Positions 26,175-35,923 of a stretch of 64,000 nt of DNA are shown here, piece by piece (the stretch's first letter is position 1; every line of letters starts with the position of its first letter). This DNA comes from Leptospira vanthielii serovar Holland str. Waz Holland = ATCC 700522 (GTDB lineage: Bacteria; Spirochaetota; Leptospiria; Leptospirales; Leptospiraceae), in NCBI RefSeq assembly GCF_000332455.1, contig NZ_AOGY02000042.1:124001-188000 (forward strand). Direction: 5' to 3'. Below the pieces are notes generated by a model. It had not been told where the DNA came from. It did not search any database and saw only the letters and a list, made by a program, of their open reading frames with translations. Both the position numbers and the translations under genes were made by a program.

Positions 26175-28126
26175 CCAAGGTTCACTTCGGACCACTGTTG
26201 TCTGAAGTTCGAACCAAAGTTGATTCCAAAAGGCCCCTTTTACGTTACTTAGTCGATAAAAGAGAGGGCCTTCGTAACATCCATCCCAAAGAACTTCTGA
26301 GTTCCGACTTTTCTTGTTTGCACTCTCCATTTTCACTTCCCGATCTTTTAGATGCCGTCGAACTCTTGGTTCGTTTTGCCAAAGAGGGGAAAAAAATCCT
26401 TTTGTATGGAGATCGTGATTCGGATGGAGTAAGCTCCACTTGTCTTCTTGCCTTCTTTTTAAAATCTCATCCAGAGTTTTCTGGCATCAACCTAGAAGTG
26501 ATGGTATCTTCTGAAAGTGATCCCTATGGCCTTTGTAAAGAAGCCCTGGTCAAAATTAAAAAAGTAAAACCAGACCTTCTTGTTACTTTAGATTTTGGTT
26601 CGAGCCAAGCGGATGAAATTGAAGAATTAACAAAAACAGGGATTCAAGTCATTGTTCTTGATCATCATGAAGTGCCTGTACGAATTCCAACTCACTGTGC
26701 ATTGGTGAATCCAAGAAGAACCGATTCAGTCTATCCTGAAAAAAAAATCTGCACTGCAGTGTTATCATTTAAACTTGTATCTGCGATTCTTTTTCGATTG
26801 AGTGAAGAGTTTGGCAGAATCTATACAAAAACAACCACTCATCCAGACAGTGGTCAGAAGGAAACTTTCTATTTCCAAAATGGTTTAATCATTCCGAAAG
26901 ATTCGGTAGACAACCAAAAATTTGAGAAAAATTCCATTCTCCCTTATCCTGAAGATTTTGTTACCGCCATCCCCGTTGATGACGAAAGAAAACTATTCTA
27001 TTACCAATGTTCCCGGATTCCTGATTTTTTCTCCGGCCTCGAAGAAGAAACAGATCTTGCAGGAATTGGAACCATCACAGACATGATGCCCCTCACTGGA
27101 GAGAATCGACATTTTGTGAAATTGGCCCTCGAGTCTCTCACCAAACTCTACGTAGGTGACAAAAAAAGAAAAGGACTCTCTGAACTCCTAAAAGAATTAA
27201 AACTCAATCCCCACGGAATCACCACTAAAGATTTAGGTTGGTCGATTGGCCCTGTTCTCAATTCCGCAGGACGAATGGGAAAAACCGAGGAAGCTGTCTC
27301 CTTACTTCTTGCCGAAACAACTTTGGATGCCAAAACCAAAGCCAAACAATTATTATCCATCAATGAGGAACGAAAAGAAAGAACCAAACGGAATATGGAT
27401 CGTGTGGAAAGGTATTTTGCACGCAAACCAGAAAGGACAAATAATGAAATTGTTTTTTGTTATGAACCCGATATGGAACCTGGTGTCAGCGGGATTGTGG
27501 CTACAAGAATGGTGGATACCTATAAAAAACCGGCGATCTTTTTGGCACCTGACAATGGAGATGCGAGAGGGAGCATTCGGTCCTATGGACCAGAGAATGT
27601 TCTGGAACTTTTAGAATCTTTATCCAGTCATTTTTTGCATTTTGGGGGTCATCCAGAAGCGGGAGGATTTTCCATCCAACTGGATAAAATTCCTGCCTTT
27701 GAATCTGCTTTGTATATCGCCGCCAAAGACTGGTTAGCAAAAGATAAAGAAAGATCAGCCGTTCATTCCATTGAAACTGACTTTACCGTTCTCACAGAAG
27801 AGATGGGTGAACGACTTCTGAAAGAATGGAAGGACCTAGAACCCTTTGGACAAGGGAATCCCGATATCAAACTTGCCATCCGGAATGCCAAAGCCATTCA
27901 CCTAACACCTCTCAGTGCCGGAAAACACGTTCGATTTCATTTGATTGGAAGTGGTTCTTTAAAGTATATGATTTGGAATAAGGGAGAAGAGTTCCAAAAA
28001 TTTATGTCGGAACATGGGAGTTTTGATCTTGTGGGCAGTTTGGAAGAAAACTTTTACCAAGGAAGGACCACCCTCCAATTCATTGTTGAGTGGTTTGGAA
28101 TTGCGGCGGAAAACTCCGCCGACTAA
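26162..28126 (+). CDS. recJ: Single-stranded-DNA exonuclease RecJ
   Basis: 654 residues of the DHH/DHHA1 phosphoesterase family. Motifs in order: GDRDSDGVSST (motif I, about residue 82), LVTLDFGSSQ (II), VLDHHEVPV (III, the DHH), NPRR with K.CTAVLSFKL, GIGTITDMMP (IV), then the DHHA1 end with GVSGIVATRM, GSIRS and HFGGHPEAGGFS. RecJ degrades 5'-ended single strands in recombination and mismatch repair. Between motif III and IV there is an insertion of roughly 60-70 residues (about 225-290). Start is a TTG overlapping the bactofilin end by 13 bases. Confidence 0.92.
   Translation: MHHVTKVHFGPLLSEVRTKVDSKRPLLRYLVDKREGLRNIHPKELLSSDFSCLHSPFSLPDLLDAVELLVRFAKEGKKILLYGDRDSDGVSSTCLLAFFLKSHPEFSGINLEVMVSSESDPYGLCKEALVKIKKVKPDLLVTLDFGSSQADEIEELTKTGIQVIVLDHHEVPVRIPTHCALVNPRRTDSVYPEKKICTAVLSFKLVSAILFRLSEEFGRIYTKTTTHPDSGQKETFYFQNGLIIPKDSVDNQKFEKNSILPYPEDFVTAIPVDDERKLFYYQCSRIPDFFSGLEEETDLAGIGTITDMMPLTGENRHFVKLALESLTKLYVGDKKRKGLSELLKELKLNPHGITTKDLGWSIGPVLNSAGRMGKTEEAVSLLLAETTLDAKTKAKQLLSINEERKERTKRNMDRVERYFARKPERTNNEIVFCYEPDMEPGVSGIVATRMVDTYKKPAIFLAPDNGDARGSIRSYGPENVLELLESLSSHFLHFGGHPEAGGFSIQLDKIPAFESALYIAAKDWLAKDKERSAVHSIETDFTVLTEEMGERLLKEWKDLEPFGQGNPDIKLAIRNAKAIHLTPLSAGKHVRFHLIGSGSLKYMIWNKGEEFQKFMSEHGSFDLVGSLEENFYQGRTTLQFIVEWFGIAAENSAD
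28104..28121. terminator. GC-rich hairpin at the recJ stop codon
   Basis: CGGCGGA and TCCGCCG form a perfect 7-bp stem with an AAAC loop, located in the final codons of recJ. It sits between convergent recJ and mtnD and could act in both directions, but no T-run follows on the plus strand, so an intrinsic terminator is only a possibility. Confidence 0.35.
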
Positions 28127-28176
28127 CCTTTACCTCTAGCGAATCGAGGCAAATTCCGCCTAACAATCACTACAGA

Positions 28177-28710
28177 CTAAGCATTAATCAAAACTTTGGA
28201 TTCATCCACATAAACAGGGGTCCATCCAGAATTGTCTTTGAAGTATCGAACTGCTTTGATTCTTAAATTTTTGTCGAGGGTAAACCAGTGGTTGGTATTG
28301 GCTGGGATGGAAAGGAAATCTCCCTTACTGACATGGACTTCGAATCTTTCTCCATCAATGATGAATCCAAAGATACCACTTCCGTCGATGATATAACGCA
28401 CTTCTTCATCCGTATGGATATGAAGTTTATCAAATTTAGCTAACATATCTTGGATTCCAGGAACTTCATCATGAAGGACCACAAGATCGTTGGCCTTATA
28501 ACCATGCTCTTTTTTTAGTTGGTCAAATCGGTATTCCAATCCAGAAAGAACTTCTGCTTTTTCAGCATCAGTTAAGCCTTTTTGGTCAAGGATCAAATCC
28601 AGAGATTCTGGTGTTTTAAAGAATTCATATACAAGTCCCTTGGAAACAAGGAACGCCTTGATCGCATCTGCATCTTGGAGAGTTTCTGTCTTTCTTTGAA
28701 TGGTTGCCAT
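28177..28710 (-). CDS. mtnD: Acireductone dioxygenase
   Basis: 177-residue cupin of the methionine salvage pathway. It oxidises the acireductone dihydroxy-keto-methylthiopentene to the keto acid precursor of methionine (Fe form) or to a CO-releasing product (Ni form). The metal ligands are visible: [18 protein letters not shown] gives the HxHxxxxE set, and [12 protein letters not shown] the fourth His. Length is normal. No other mtn gene is in the window. It stands alone between recJ (convergent) and the nuo operon. Confidence 0.93.
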   Translation of the reverse strand: MATIQRKTETLQDADAIKAFLVSKGLVYEFFKTPESLDLILDQKGLTDAEKAEVLSGLEYRFDQLKKEHGYKANDLVVLHDEVPGIQDMLAKFDKLHIHTDEEVRYIIDGSGIFGFIIDGERFEVHVSKGDFLSIPANTNHWFTLDKNLRIKAVRYFKDNSGWTPVYVDESKVLINA

Positions 28711-28741
28711 ACGAAATTACCTACTTATGGACTACCCTCTA

Positions 28742-28759
28742 GATCCCAGGTTAGGGATC
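28742..28759. promoter_or_regulatory. Inverted repeat upstream of mtnD
   Basis: GATCCC (28742-28747) and GGGATC (28754-28759) are a perfect 6-bp inverted repeat separated by 6 bases, 32 to 49 bases before the mtnD start. It could be an operator or a hairpin in the leader. No known riboswitch shape is apparent. Confidence 0.3.
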
Positions 28760-28788
28760 AATTCGTTTTTCGCTATCCTGGAACTATT

Positions 28789-28802
28789 TCTGCTATAGCA
28801 GA
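28789..28802. terminator. 14-base perfect palindrome just after nuoN
   Basis: TCTGCTATAGCAGA reads the same on both strands. It lies 2 bases beyond the nuoN stop (28804) in the direction of transcription. As RNA it could fold to a short hairpin with a TATA loop. No T-run follows, so its role as a terminator is uncertain. Confidence 0.3.
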
Positions 28803-28803
28803 T

Positions 28804-30246
28804 TTAAAGCAAGGCACCTGGTTGGAAAAAGAGCCATCCCGCAGTAAAAAACAAACTAAGTAAAAATACGAGAAATCCCAAAGTTGGCATCGCAGGAAGG
28901 TCTCGGACTCCTGCCACCGCCCCTGTATCTTGTTTCATATAGGATTGGATGGTAATTTTCATGTAGTAGTAAAATGCCACACAAGAGTTTGCCACAGCAC
29001 CAAAAAGAAGGATTCTGTTGAATAACAAATCCGATTCTGCAATCTTTTGCAAAAGGAAAAGTTTGGTCCAAAATCCAATGAGAGGTGGAAAACCAGCAAA
29101 GGATAAAAAGATAATAGAAAGTGAAAGTGCCGTTAACGGGTGTTCTCCGCTTAAATGAGAAATCCCATTGACAGTCACTTCATGTTTTCCCTGTTCTAAA
29201 TAGGAGATGATAGCAAAGGCAGCTAAATTCAAAAGGGAATAGGAAAAAAGATAATACAAAGCCTCAAGTCCTGCCCCACAAACAATTCCAGCCACAATAT
29301 AACCTGCATGCGAAATTGACGAATAGGCTAACATTCGTTTGAGGTTCTCTTGTTTTAGAGCTACAATGTTTCCCCAAGTCATGGAAACAAGAGCAATCAC
29401 TCCCATCAGGTATTTCCAAGAATTCCCAATCTCACCCACAGGGATATGATTGAATAATACAATAAAAAGTCCAAGAGCCGATGCTTTTCCTGCACTAGCC
29501 ATAAAACCAGTGATCGGTGTCTGAGCTCCTTCATAAACATCTGGTGTCCAGGAGTGGAAAGGAACAAGAGCTGCCTTAAAAGAAACTCCCACTAAAAAGA
29601 GTCCAAATCCTAATTTAGAAAAATTGGATTCATACCCTTTTAAAAAAAGACCCCTTAAGGCACCGTCTAAGTTAGTCGTTCCAGATCCACCATACAAAAA
29701 GGCAATTCCCAGTAACATAAACCCCGAACTAAAAGTTCCAAGTAAAAAGTATTTCATCGCACTTTCTAAGGATGAAACAGAAGACCTAGCCATTCCAATC
29801 ATCACATAAAGAGAAAGGGATAAGATTTCTAATCCCACAAAGATGACGATAAAATCATATCCTGAGGTTAAAAACATCATCCCAGACAAACAAAACAGTA
29901 CAAGGGGAAAGAACTCAGGAAATAAGGTTTTATGTTGTGCTAAAAAGGGAGGAGCAATGAGAAGAGTAATAAGCCCAGCGATTAAATAAATTGCACTGAG
30001 CCATACAGTTAAAGGACTAATGGAAACCTGTGATCCAAAAAATTTGCCATAACCCGGAGAACTAGTGGTATGATACAAAGCATACATGGCTCCAAGAATT
30101 CCTAATATAGAAAGTACCCATAAAGGTTTGGAGTCCTCTTCTTTGGGGATTAGAAACTGAACGACTAGCGAAAGTAAGGCCACCCCGCAAAGAATGAGCA
30201 TGGGTGAGATAGCGATTAGGTCATTGGAAGAAGGAGTATATGACAT
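28804..30246 (-). CDS. nuoN: NADH-quinone oxidoreductase subunit N
   Basis: 480-residue antiporter-like membrane subunit of complex I with about 14 hydrophobic spans. Conserved proton-channel residues are recognisable in ...IVFVGLEILSLSLYVMIGMA (TM5 Glu), KAALVPFHSWTPDVYEGAQTP (TM7-8 Lys region) and TWGNIVALKQENLKRMLAYS (Lys-bearing TM). Last gene of the nuo operon, following nuoM by 3 bases. Length matches the family (about 480). Confidence 0.95.
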   Translation of the reverse strand: MSYTPSSNDLIAISPMLILCGVALLSLVVQFLIPKEEDSKPLWVLSILGILGAMYALYHTTSSPGYGKFFGSQVSISPLTVWLSAIYLIAGLITLLIAPPFLAQHKTLFPEFFPLVLFCLSGMMFLTSGYDFIVIFVGLEILSLSLYVMIGMARSSVSSLESAMKYFLLGTFSSGFMLLGIAFLYGGSGTTNLDGALRGLFLKGYESNFSKLGFGLFLVGVSFKAALVPFHSWTPDVYEGAQTPITGFMASAGKASALGLFIVLFNHIPVGEIGNSWKYLMGVIALVSMTWGNIVALKQENLKRMLAYSSISHAGYIVAGIVCGAGLEALYYLFSYSLLNLAAFAIISYLEQGKHEVTVNGISHLSGEHPLTALSLSIIFLSFAGFPPLIGFWTKLFLLQKIAESDLLFNRILLFGAVANSCVAFYYYMKITIQSYMKQDTGAVAGVRDLPAMPTLGFLVFLLSLFFTAGWLFFQPGALL

Positions 30247-30249
30247 GGG

Positions 30250-31989
30250 TTAGTTTCCTATTGTCTCTTTCGGTGTTGGTTCCAATTCAAAATCAGACTC
30301 AATGGATTTTTCCAAATTGTCTAAGTTTTCATTCAAATTTGGTGGGTTTGTTTTTAAGGAAACAAATGTAGGAAGTGCATACTTCGATTGAAAAGTGCCC
30401 AACCTTTCTTCAAACGAAAGTGGTTCTTTTCCCAAACTGGAATAATCAGAAAATTGCCGGCTTGCCGTTCCACCAAGAAAATCTTTTTGGATGTCTTTTC
30501 TTTCTGCAATGGACTGAACCGATGCCGAATTCAAATATACATTCGATGAAGATTGTAAAATTTCTAAAAAAGGTTTTGGGTAGATTCCAATCCAAAAAAT
30601 AAAGACTACGAGTGGAGAAAGAATTCCCACTTCGCGGAAACTTAAATCTTTATATGGTTTTGCTTGAATGGTTTTACTCACCCCAAAAAGAAATCGTTTT
30701 ACAAACCATAGAAGGTAGAGGGCACCAAGAACCACTCCTGTGGCCGCAATCCCACCGAGCCATACATTGGATTTGATGGCTCCCATAAGGATCAGAAACT
30801 CACCCACAAATCCATTGGTTCCAGGAAGACCCACAGAAGACAATATAGCAATGAGAAAGAAAGTGGAAAACACCGGCATTTGTTTGGCAAGTCCACCAAA
30901 CTCAGCAATGTTTCTGGTATGAGCTCTTTCATAGACCATACCAATCATAAGAAAGATCATCCCGGTGGAAACACCATGAGATACCATCTGCAACATTCCA
31001 CCCACAACCCCTTCGTTTGTGAAAGAGAAGAGTCCCAAAATACAAAAACCTAAATGTGATAAAGAACTATAAGCAATGATTCGTTTGATATCCGTTTGGA
31101 CTAGGGCTGCCATAGAACCATAAACAATACCAATCACGGCAAGGATCTGAATCCAATTTTGCGATAACAAACTTGGTTCTGGGAAAAAAGGAATACAAAA
31201 CCGAATGAAACCATAAGCCCCAATCTTTAGTAATACTCCCGCCAAGTCCACCGAACCCACAGTAGGTGCTTGGGTATGGACATCGGGCATCCAAGTGTGA
31301 AATGGAAAAAGTGGAATTTTGATCGCAAAGGCAAGAAAAAAGCTAAAAAACAAAAACCATTGCAGAGGTTCCGAATACATTCCAAGGCTTGCTGTGGCTA
31401 AAGACTCGATCGATGTTTTTCCTGTTTTGAAGTAAAGGGTGAGAATTCCACCTAACATAAACAAGGAGCCAGCCATAGAAAATAAGAAGTATTTGAGAGC
31501 AGCTTTGGTCCTCTCTTCTCCACCCCAAATTCCAATCATAAGAACCATAGGTAATACCATGAGTTCCCAAAATACATAGTAAAGAACTAGGTTGCCGGAA
31601 GCAAAAACACCAAGGACGGCAGTTTCTAAAACGAGCAGGCAAATATGGAACTCTTTGATTTTTTTAGGAATATTGGACCAAGAGGCAATACTCGAAAGGA
31701 AAAACATAAAAGCAGTGAGTGCAAAAAGTAAAAGTGAGATACCATCGAGACCTACATGGTAATCCACACTGAGTTTTCCAGATAAAATCCAATCGGGAAT
31801 CCAATGGACAAATTGTAGTCCTGACTGGGAAGAATCAAAAAAGAAAAACAGTCCCACGGAAAGGATGGTTGTGAATGCAGATGAGAGAGCAGAAATCACA
31901 ACCACAGTCCCTACTCGTTTTTGAAATACAATGAGTATAGAGGAAACGATTGGTAAAAAGATAATGATGGAAAGAATTTGTTCCGGCAC
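30250..31989 (-). CDS. nuoM: NADH-quinone oxidoreductase subunit M
   Basis: Membrane antiporter-like subunit. Typical blocks include LVLYYVFWELMVLPMVLMIG (TM5 Glu), AIKIPLFPFHTWMPDVHTQA (TM7-8) and ALVQTDIKRIIAYSSLSHLG. At 579 residues it is longer than the usual 490-510; the surplus is a hydrophilic C-terminal tail of about 90 residues (roughly 485-579) rich in Ser, Glu and Asn. Starts at GTG, 1 base after the nuoL stop. Proton pumping subunit of complex I. Confidence 0.94.
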   Translation of the reverse strand: MPEQILSIIIFLPIVSSILIVFQKRVGTVVVISALSSAFTTILSVGLFFFFDSSQSGLQFVHWIPDWILSGKLSVDYHVGLDGISLLLFALTAFMFFLSSIASWSNIPKKIKEFHICLLVLETAVLGVFASGNLVLYYVFWELMVLPMVLMIGIWGGEERTKAALKYFLFSMAGSLFMLGGILTLYFKTGKTSIESLATASLGMYSEPLQWFLFFSFFLAFAIKIPLFPFHTWMPDVHTQAPTVGSVDLAGVLLKIGAYGFIRFCIPFFPEPSLLSQNWIQILAVIGIVYGSMAALVQTDIKRIIAYSSLSHLGFCILGLFSFTNEGVVGGMLQMVSHGVSTGMIFLMIGMVYERAHTRNIAEFGGLAKQMPVFSTFFLIAILSSVGLPGTNGFVGEFLILMGAIKSNVWLGGIAATGVVLGALYLLWFVKRFLFGVSKTIQAKPYKDLSFREVGILSPLVVFIFWIGIYPKPFLEILQSSSNVYLNSASVQSIAERKDIQKDFLGGTASRQFSDYSSLGKEPLSFEERLGTFQSKYALPTFVSLKTNPPNLNENLDNLEKSIESDFELEPTPKETIGN

Positions 31990-31990
31990 C

Positions 31991-33919
31991 TTACACCCCC
32001 CTCGTTAATAAATACACTAAAATACAAAATGTACCAATGACTACATACAAAGCATAATCTCCAATAAAACCTGATTGGAGACGACGAAGGCCATTGGCAA
32101 TGATACCGAAACTTCCTCCGATACCTAAAAAGAAACGATCGAGAACCTTGATATCCACAAAAAAAGCCACTCCCCGGGAAAGGAAAAGAAAGGGACGAAC
32201 AAAAACAAAATCATAGATTTCATCGATATAGTATTTATGAAATAGAATCTTTCGAAATCCCGTATGTTCTTCTGAAACTGGTGTTCCTTTTTTTTGGTAA
32301 AGAAAGTATGCGAGGATGAGTCCCACAGTTCCAATCGCCACCGAAAAACCAGCAAGGGAAAGTTCTACCTCGTGGACGAGAGATTTGTGTTCGGCAAGGC
32401 TCCCTTGTAATGATGCCAACTCATATCCTTTGTTTAAGACAGGTGCAAAGAATCTTTCCAAAGTATCAATATGTAAAAAGAAATGCGGAGTTTGTAAAAA
32501 ACCGGCAAACACCGCACCCAATGCTAAAAGAACCAGAGGTAAGGTCATAGTCCAAGGAGACTCGTGTATTTTATGATGCGGGTCTGTATTGTCTTTACCA
32601 AAGAAAACAACGAAAACCAGGCGGAACATATAAAACGAAGTAAAAAAGGCCGCAACAATTCCCATAGTCCAAAGGATGGAACCGTAAGCTCCATAAGTGT
32701 AAGCTTTTTCTAAGATCAAATCTTTGGAGAAAAATCCAGAGAAGGGAAAAAACCCGGCAATGGCCAAGGTTCCCAATAAAAAAGTAAAGGAAGTGATTTT
32801 GATTTTACCAAAAAGCCCTCCCATCTGTTTGATATTTTGTTCATGATGGAGAGCGTGAATCACAGAACCTGCACCAAGAAATAACAAAGCTTTAAAGAAG
32901 GCATGTGTCATTAAATGGAATAAACCTGCTACATAACTCATACTTCCCATAGCAAGAAACATAAAACCAAGTTGGGAAACTGTAGAGTATGCCAGGATTT
33001 TTTTGATATCGTTTTGTAAGGTACCAATCGTTGCCGCAAAAAGAGCAGTGACAGCGCCAATACATGCGATAAATAGGGAAGTTTCTGGTGCGAGTAAAAA
33101 TACAAAATTGAGTCTTGCAATAAGAAAGATCCCCGCAGTTACCATGGTTGCCGCATGGATCAGAGCCGATACGGGAGTTGGACCTGCCATGGCATCAGGA
33201 AGCCATACATAAAGTGGAATCTGAGCTGATTTCCCCATAGCAGCAATAAAGAAAAACAAGGCTATGATATTGGCGTAATTTGCAAACTCGCTCATCTCAC
33301 TTAAGTTTGTTTGAAGTTGTAAGTATTGTAAACTGCCCCCAATCCAAAAGAGAAATCCAGTTCCTAAAATAAAACCAACATCCCCAATTCGGTTCAAAAT
33401 GAAAGCCTTCATCCCAGCTTCCGCCGCCGAACTTTTGTCATAGTCAAAACCAATGAGTAAATAAGAAGAAAGACCCACTCCTTCCCAACCAAGAAAGGTA
33501 AGCACTAAGTTGTCACTGAGCACGAGGTTTAACATACAAAAAATAAATAGATTCAAATAAGCAAAGAATCGGTTGTATCCCAAATTACCTTTCATATAAC
33601 CCATCGAATACAAGTGGATGAGAGACCCAATTCCTGTGATGATGAGAGTCATATATAGGGAAAGTTGGTCGATTTGGTATCCAAAGGAAGATTTAAAATT
33701 TCCAACCACAATCCAATCAAATACAGGAACCAAATGAGGGGCAGTTCGTTCCATCGGTCGAAACTCGTTAAACGCCCCTAAGGTGATAAGAAATGGAATG
33801 AATACAGCTAAAGTTCCAATCGCACCGGCAAACCGATGAGGAATTCGATCCTTTAATAGACCATTATGTAAAAAACCAAGGAGAGGAAGAAGAACAACTA
33901 ACGGAAATAAATCTAACAT
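31991..33919 (-). CDS. nuoL: NADH-quinone oxidoreductase subunit L
   Basis: 642-residue distal antiporter-like subunit. Seen: DNLVLTFLGWEGVGLSSYLL with the TM5 Glu, SAQIPLYVWLPDAMAGPTPV, ALIHAATMVTAGIFLIARLN, and ATIGTLQNDIKKILAYSTVS with a Lys. The C-terminus has the long amphipathic lateral helix and final membrane span typical of NuoL. Translation starts 4 bases after nuoK ends. Proton-translocating membrane-arm subunit. Confidence 0.95.
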   Translation of the reverse strand: MLDLFPLVVLLPLLGFLHNGLLKDRIPHRFAGAIGTLAVFIPFLITLGAFNEFRPMERTAPHLVPVFDWIVVGNFKSSFGYQIDQLSLYMTLIITGIGSLIHLYSMGYMKGNLGYNRFFAYLNLFIFCMLNLVLSDNLVLTFLGWEGVGLSSYLLIGFDYDKSSAAEAGMKAFILNRIGDVGFILGTGFLFWIGGSLQYLQLQTNLSEMSEFANYANIIALFFFIAAMGKSAQIPLYVWLPDAMAGPTPVSALIHAATMVTAGIFLIARLNFVFLLAPETSLFIACIGAVTALFAATIGTLQNDIKKILAYSTVSQLGFMFLAMGSMSYVAGLFHLMTHAFFKALLFLGAGSVIHALHHEQNIKQMGGLFGKIKITSFTFLLGTLAIAGFFPFSGFFSKDLILEKAYTYGAYGSILWTMGIVAAFFTSFYMFRLVFVVFFGKDNTDPHHKIHESPWTMTLPLVLLALGAVFAGFLQTPHFFLHIDTLERFFAPVLNKGYELASLQGSLAEHKSLVHEVELSLAGFSVAIGTVGLILAYFLYQKKGTPVSEEHTGFRKILFHKYYIDEIYDFVFVRPFLFLSRGVAFFVDIKVLDRFFLGIGGSFGIIANGLRRLQSGFIGDYALYVVIGTFCILVYLLTRGV

Positions 33920-33923
33920 AGGA

Positions 33924-34244
33924 TTACCATCTCATCGATTGGAGTTCATCCACATTGGTGGATTTTTTATGCCGGAAAATGGCAATCACAAGTGCAAGTC
34001 CCACCGCTGCTTCTGCCGCAGCGATAGCCATCACAAAGAAAACAATGGTTTCACCAGAAATATGGGAAAGAGCTTTTGAAAATGTAACAAAAACTAAATT
34101 CACGGAATTTAGAATTAGTTCCACAGACATAAAAATGATCACAATGTTTCTGCGAATGAGAACACCGAGAACTCCAATGGAAAACAAAATTCCAGCAAGT
34201 CCAAGAATGTAGGAAATGGGGATGCCGTTTACAAATTGGTTCAT
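33924..34244 (-). CDS. nuoK: NADH-quinone oxidoreductase subunit K
   Basis: 106-residue three-span subunit. The conserved Glu residues of the E-channel are visible in [19 protein letters not shown] and [20 protein letters not shown]. Normal length for NuoK (about 100). Its ATG overlaps the nuoJ stop as ATGA (34241-34244). Part of the membrane arm next to NuoH, linking quinone chemistry to the pumps. Confidence 0.95.
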   Translation of the reverse strand: MNQFVNGIPISYILGLAGILFSIGVLGVLIRRNIVIIFMSVELILNSVNLVFVTFSKALSHISGETIVFFVMAIAAAEAAVGLALVIAIFRHKKSTNVDELQSMRW

Positions 34245-34840
34245 AGGACTGTATCCTTAGTTTGTTCCACTTCTGTTAATCTTTTTTTGGCAAGGATCAC
34301 CGCACCAAGAACTGCCACAAGTAGAAGGATTGATATCATTTCAAAAGGGAGTATATAATCTAAATATGTAGAGGCACCGACTGTTGCCACATTCCCTTTC
34401 ACATTGATTGTGCCCGTTCCTTGGATGGGATAAGAATATTCAGTGAGGGCATACCCTTTTCCCATTTGGTCCGAATGAGGCACACCTGTAGTAAGAGCAG
34501 AATACAATAAAAAGAAAAAACCAAAGGCAAATAGAGAAAGTAAAACCAACCGGATTGGATGTTTTCTATAACGAGACAAGGTTTCTGTCCTTTGAGAAAG
34601 TAACATCAAAACAAAAACAATCAAAACCATAATTGCACCTGCATACACTAACACCTGCATTGTGGCAATAAAAAGGGCTCCCATAATCCCGTAAATCCCT
34701 GCGAGGGCAAAGAAGGTAAATACAAGAGAAACCGCAGAGACCACAGGATTTTTCTGAAAAACGACACTGAGTGCAGTAATTACAATGACAGTTCCAAAAA
34801 AGATAAATAATAAAAAAGAAGGAGAAGATTCTAGGTTCAT
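34241..34840 (-). CDS. nuoJ: NADH-quinone oxidoreductase subunit J
   Basis: 199 residues with five hydrophobic spans. The hallmark [20 protein letters not shown] (third span) is intact, as is the final span with [16 protein letters not shown] start at ATG 34840, which overlaps the nuoH stop (ATGA) and begins [13 protein letters not shown]; the frame is open further upstream inside nuoH but has no sensible start there. NuoI, which usually precedes NuoJ, is missing. Confidence 0.93.
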   Translation of the reverse strand: MNLESSPSFLLFIFFGTVIVITALSVVFQKNPVVSAVSLVFTFFALAGIYGIMGALFIATMQVLVYAGAIMVLIVFVLMLLSQRTETLSRYRKHPIRLVLLSLFAFGFFFLLYSALTTGVPHSDQMGKGYALTEYSYPIQGTGTINVKGNVATVGASTYLDYILPFEMISILLLVAVLGAVILAKKRLTEVEQTKDTVL

Positions 34841-35907
34841 ATAAATAATTTCATCCATCCTTCTTTCCAATATACAGTATAAATTGCGGCAAACATAACA
34901 GCAAAAAGTCCCCAAGGAATCATCTTCTTCCAGCCAAGTTTCATGAGTTGGTCATAACGAAAACGAGGAAGGGTCCAACGAACACAAATAAACAAAAAGG
35001 CAAAAAAGAGAACTTTCAAAATAAAAAACCCAAGTCCAATGAATGCTTGGTAATGGGATCCCGCACCCAACTGGAACGGAACATTGTATCCGCCAAAAAA
35101 AAGTAAGGTGGTAAGACAAGACATGGTAATCATATTCATATACTCTGCCAAAAAGAAGAGAGCGAATTTAAAGGCACCATATTCGGTATGAAAACCTACG
35201 ACAAGTTCCGACTCGGCTTCTGCTAAGTCAAAAGGAAGGCGATTGGTTTCGGCAAACATAGCAGTCACATAAATAAAAAAAGCTACAAAACCGGGTGGAG
35301 ACAAAATGTTCCACATATCTTTTTGAGAATCACTAATGTCTGTTAACTTTAAAGATCCAGTCATAATGACAATTACCACGATGGACAGACCCATCGGAAG
35401 TTCGTAACTAATCATCTGGGCCGTGGAACGAACGCCACCAAGTAGAGAGTATTTATTATTACTAGACCAACCAGCAATCATAATCCCATACACAGATAAT
35501 GAAGAAATGGCCAACATATACAAAACCCCAGAATCGGGATTGGCAATTTGTAAGTCTATCGTAGTCACACCAGTGAGTGTCGCCAACCATTCCGGCGCAG
35601 GAAGGGTTCCGCCAAAAGGAATCACGGCCCAGGCCATAATGGCACAAGTCATAGAGATTGTGGGAGCCAAAAGATACATTCCCTTGGATACATTTTTGGG
35701 GAAAATTTCTTCTTTGGCGATGAATTTGATTCCATCGGCCAGAGGTTGGAAAAGACCAAAAATTCCAGCCCGGTTTGGACCAGGACGATCCTGAATGAAT
35801 CCAGCAAACTTACGTTCGGCGAGTGTATAATAAGCTACACCGGTTAGGATTATAAAAAATAATGAGAGGATTTTAATTCCCCAAGCAAGTAGTAGTGCCC
35901 AGTCCAT
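34837..35907 (-). CDS. nuoH: NADH-quinone oxidoreductase subunit H
   Basis: 356-residue membrane subunit that forms much of the quinone-binding chamber. Diagnostic blocks: [60 protein letters not shown] and [18 protein letters not shown]. Eight spans. It lies 16 bases after nuoF and overlaps nuoJ by 4 bases. In the usual bacterial order nuoG separates F and H, and nuoI separates H and J; both are absent here. Confidence 0.96.
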   Translation of the reverse strand: MDWALLLAWGIKILSLFFIILTGVAYYTLAERKFAGFIQDRPGPNRAGIFGLFQPLADGIKFIAKEEIFPKNVSKGMYLLAPTISMTCAIMAWAVIPFGGTLPAPEWLATLTGVTTIDLQIANPDSGVLYMLAISSLSVYGIMIAGWSSNNKYSLLGGVRSTAQMISYELPMGLSIVVIVIMTGSLKLTDISDSQKDMWNILSPPGFVAFFIYVTAMFAETNRLPFDLAEAESELVVGFHTEYGAFKFALFFLAEYMNMITMSCLTTLLFFGGYNVPFQLGAGSHYQAFIGLGFFILKVLFFAFLFICVRWTLPRFRYDQLMKLGWKKMIPWGLFAVMFAAIYTVYWKEGWMKLFI

Positions 35908-35923
35908 AATGTTTCGGTGACCT

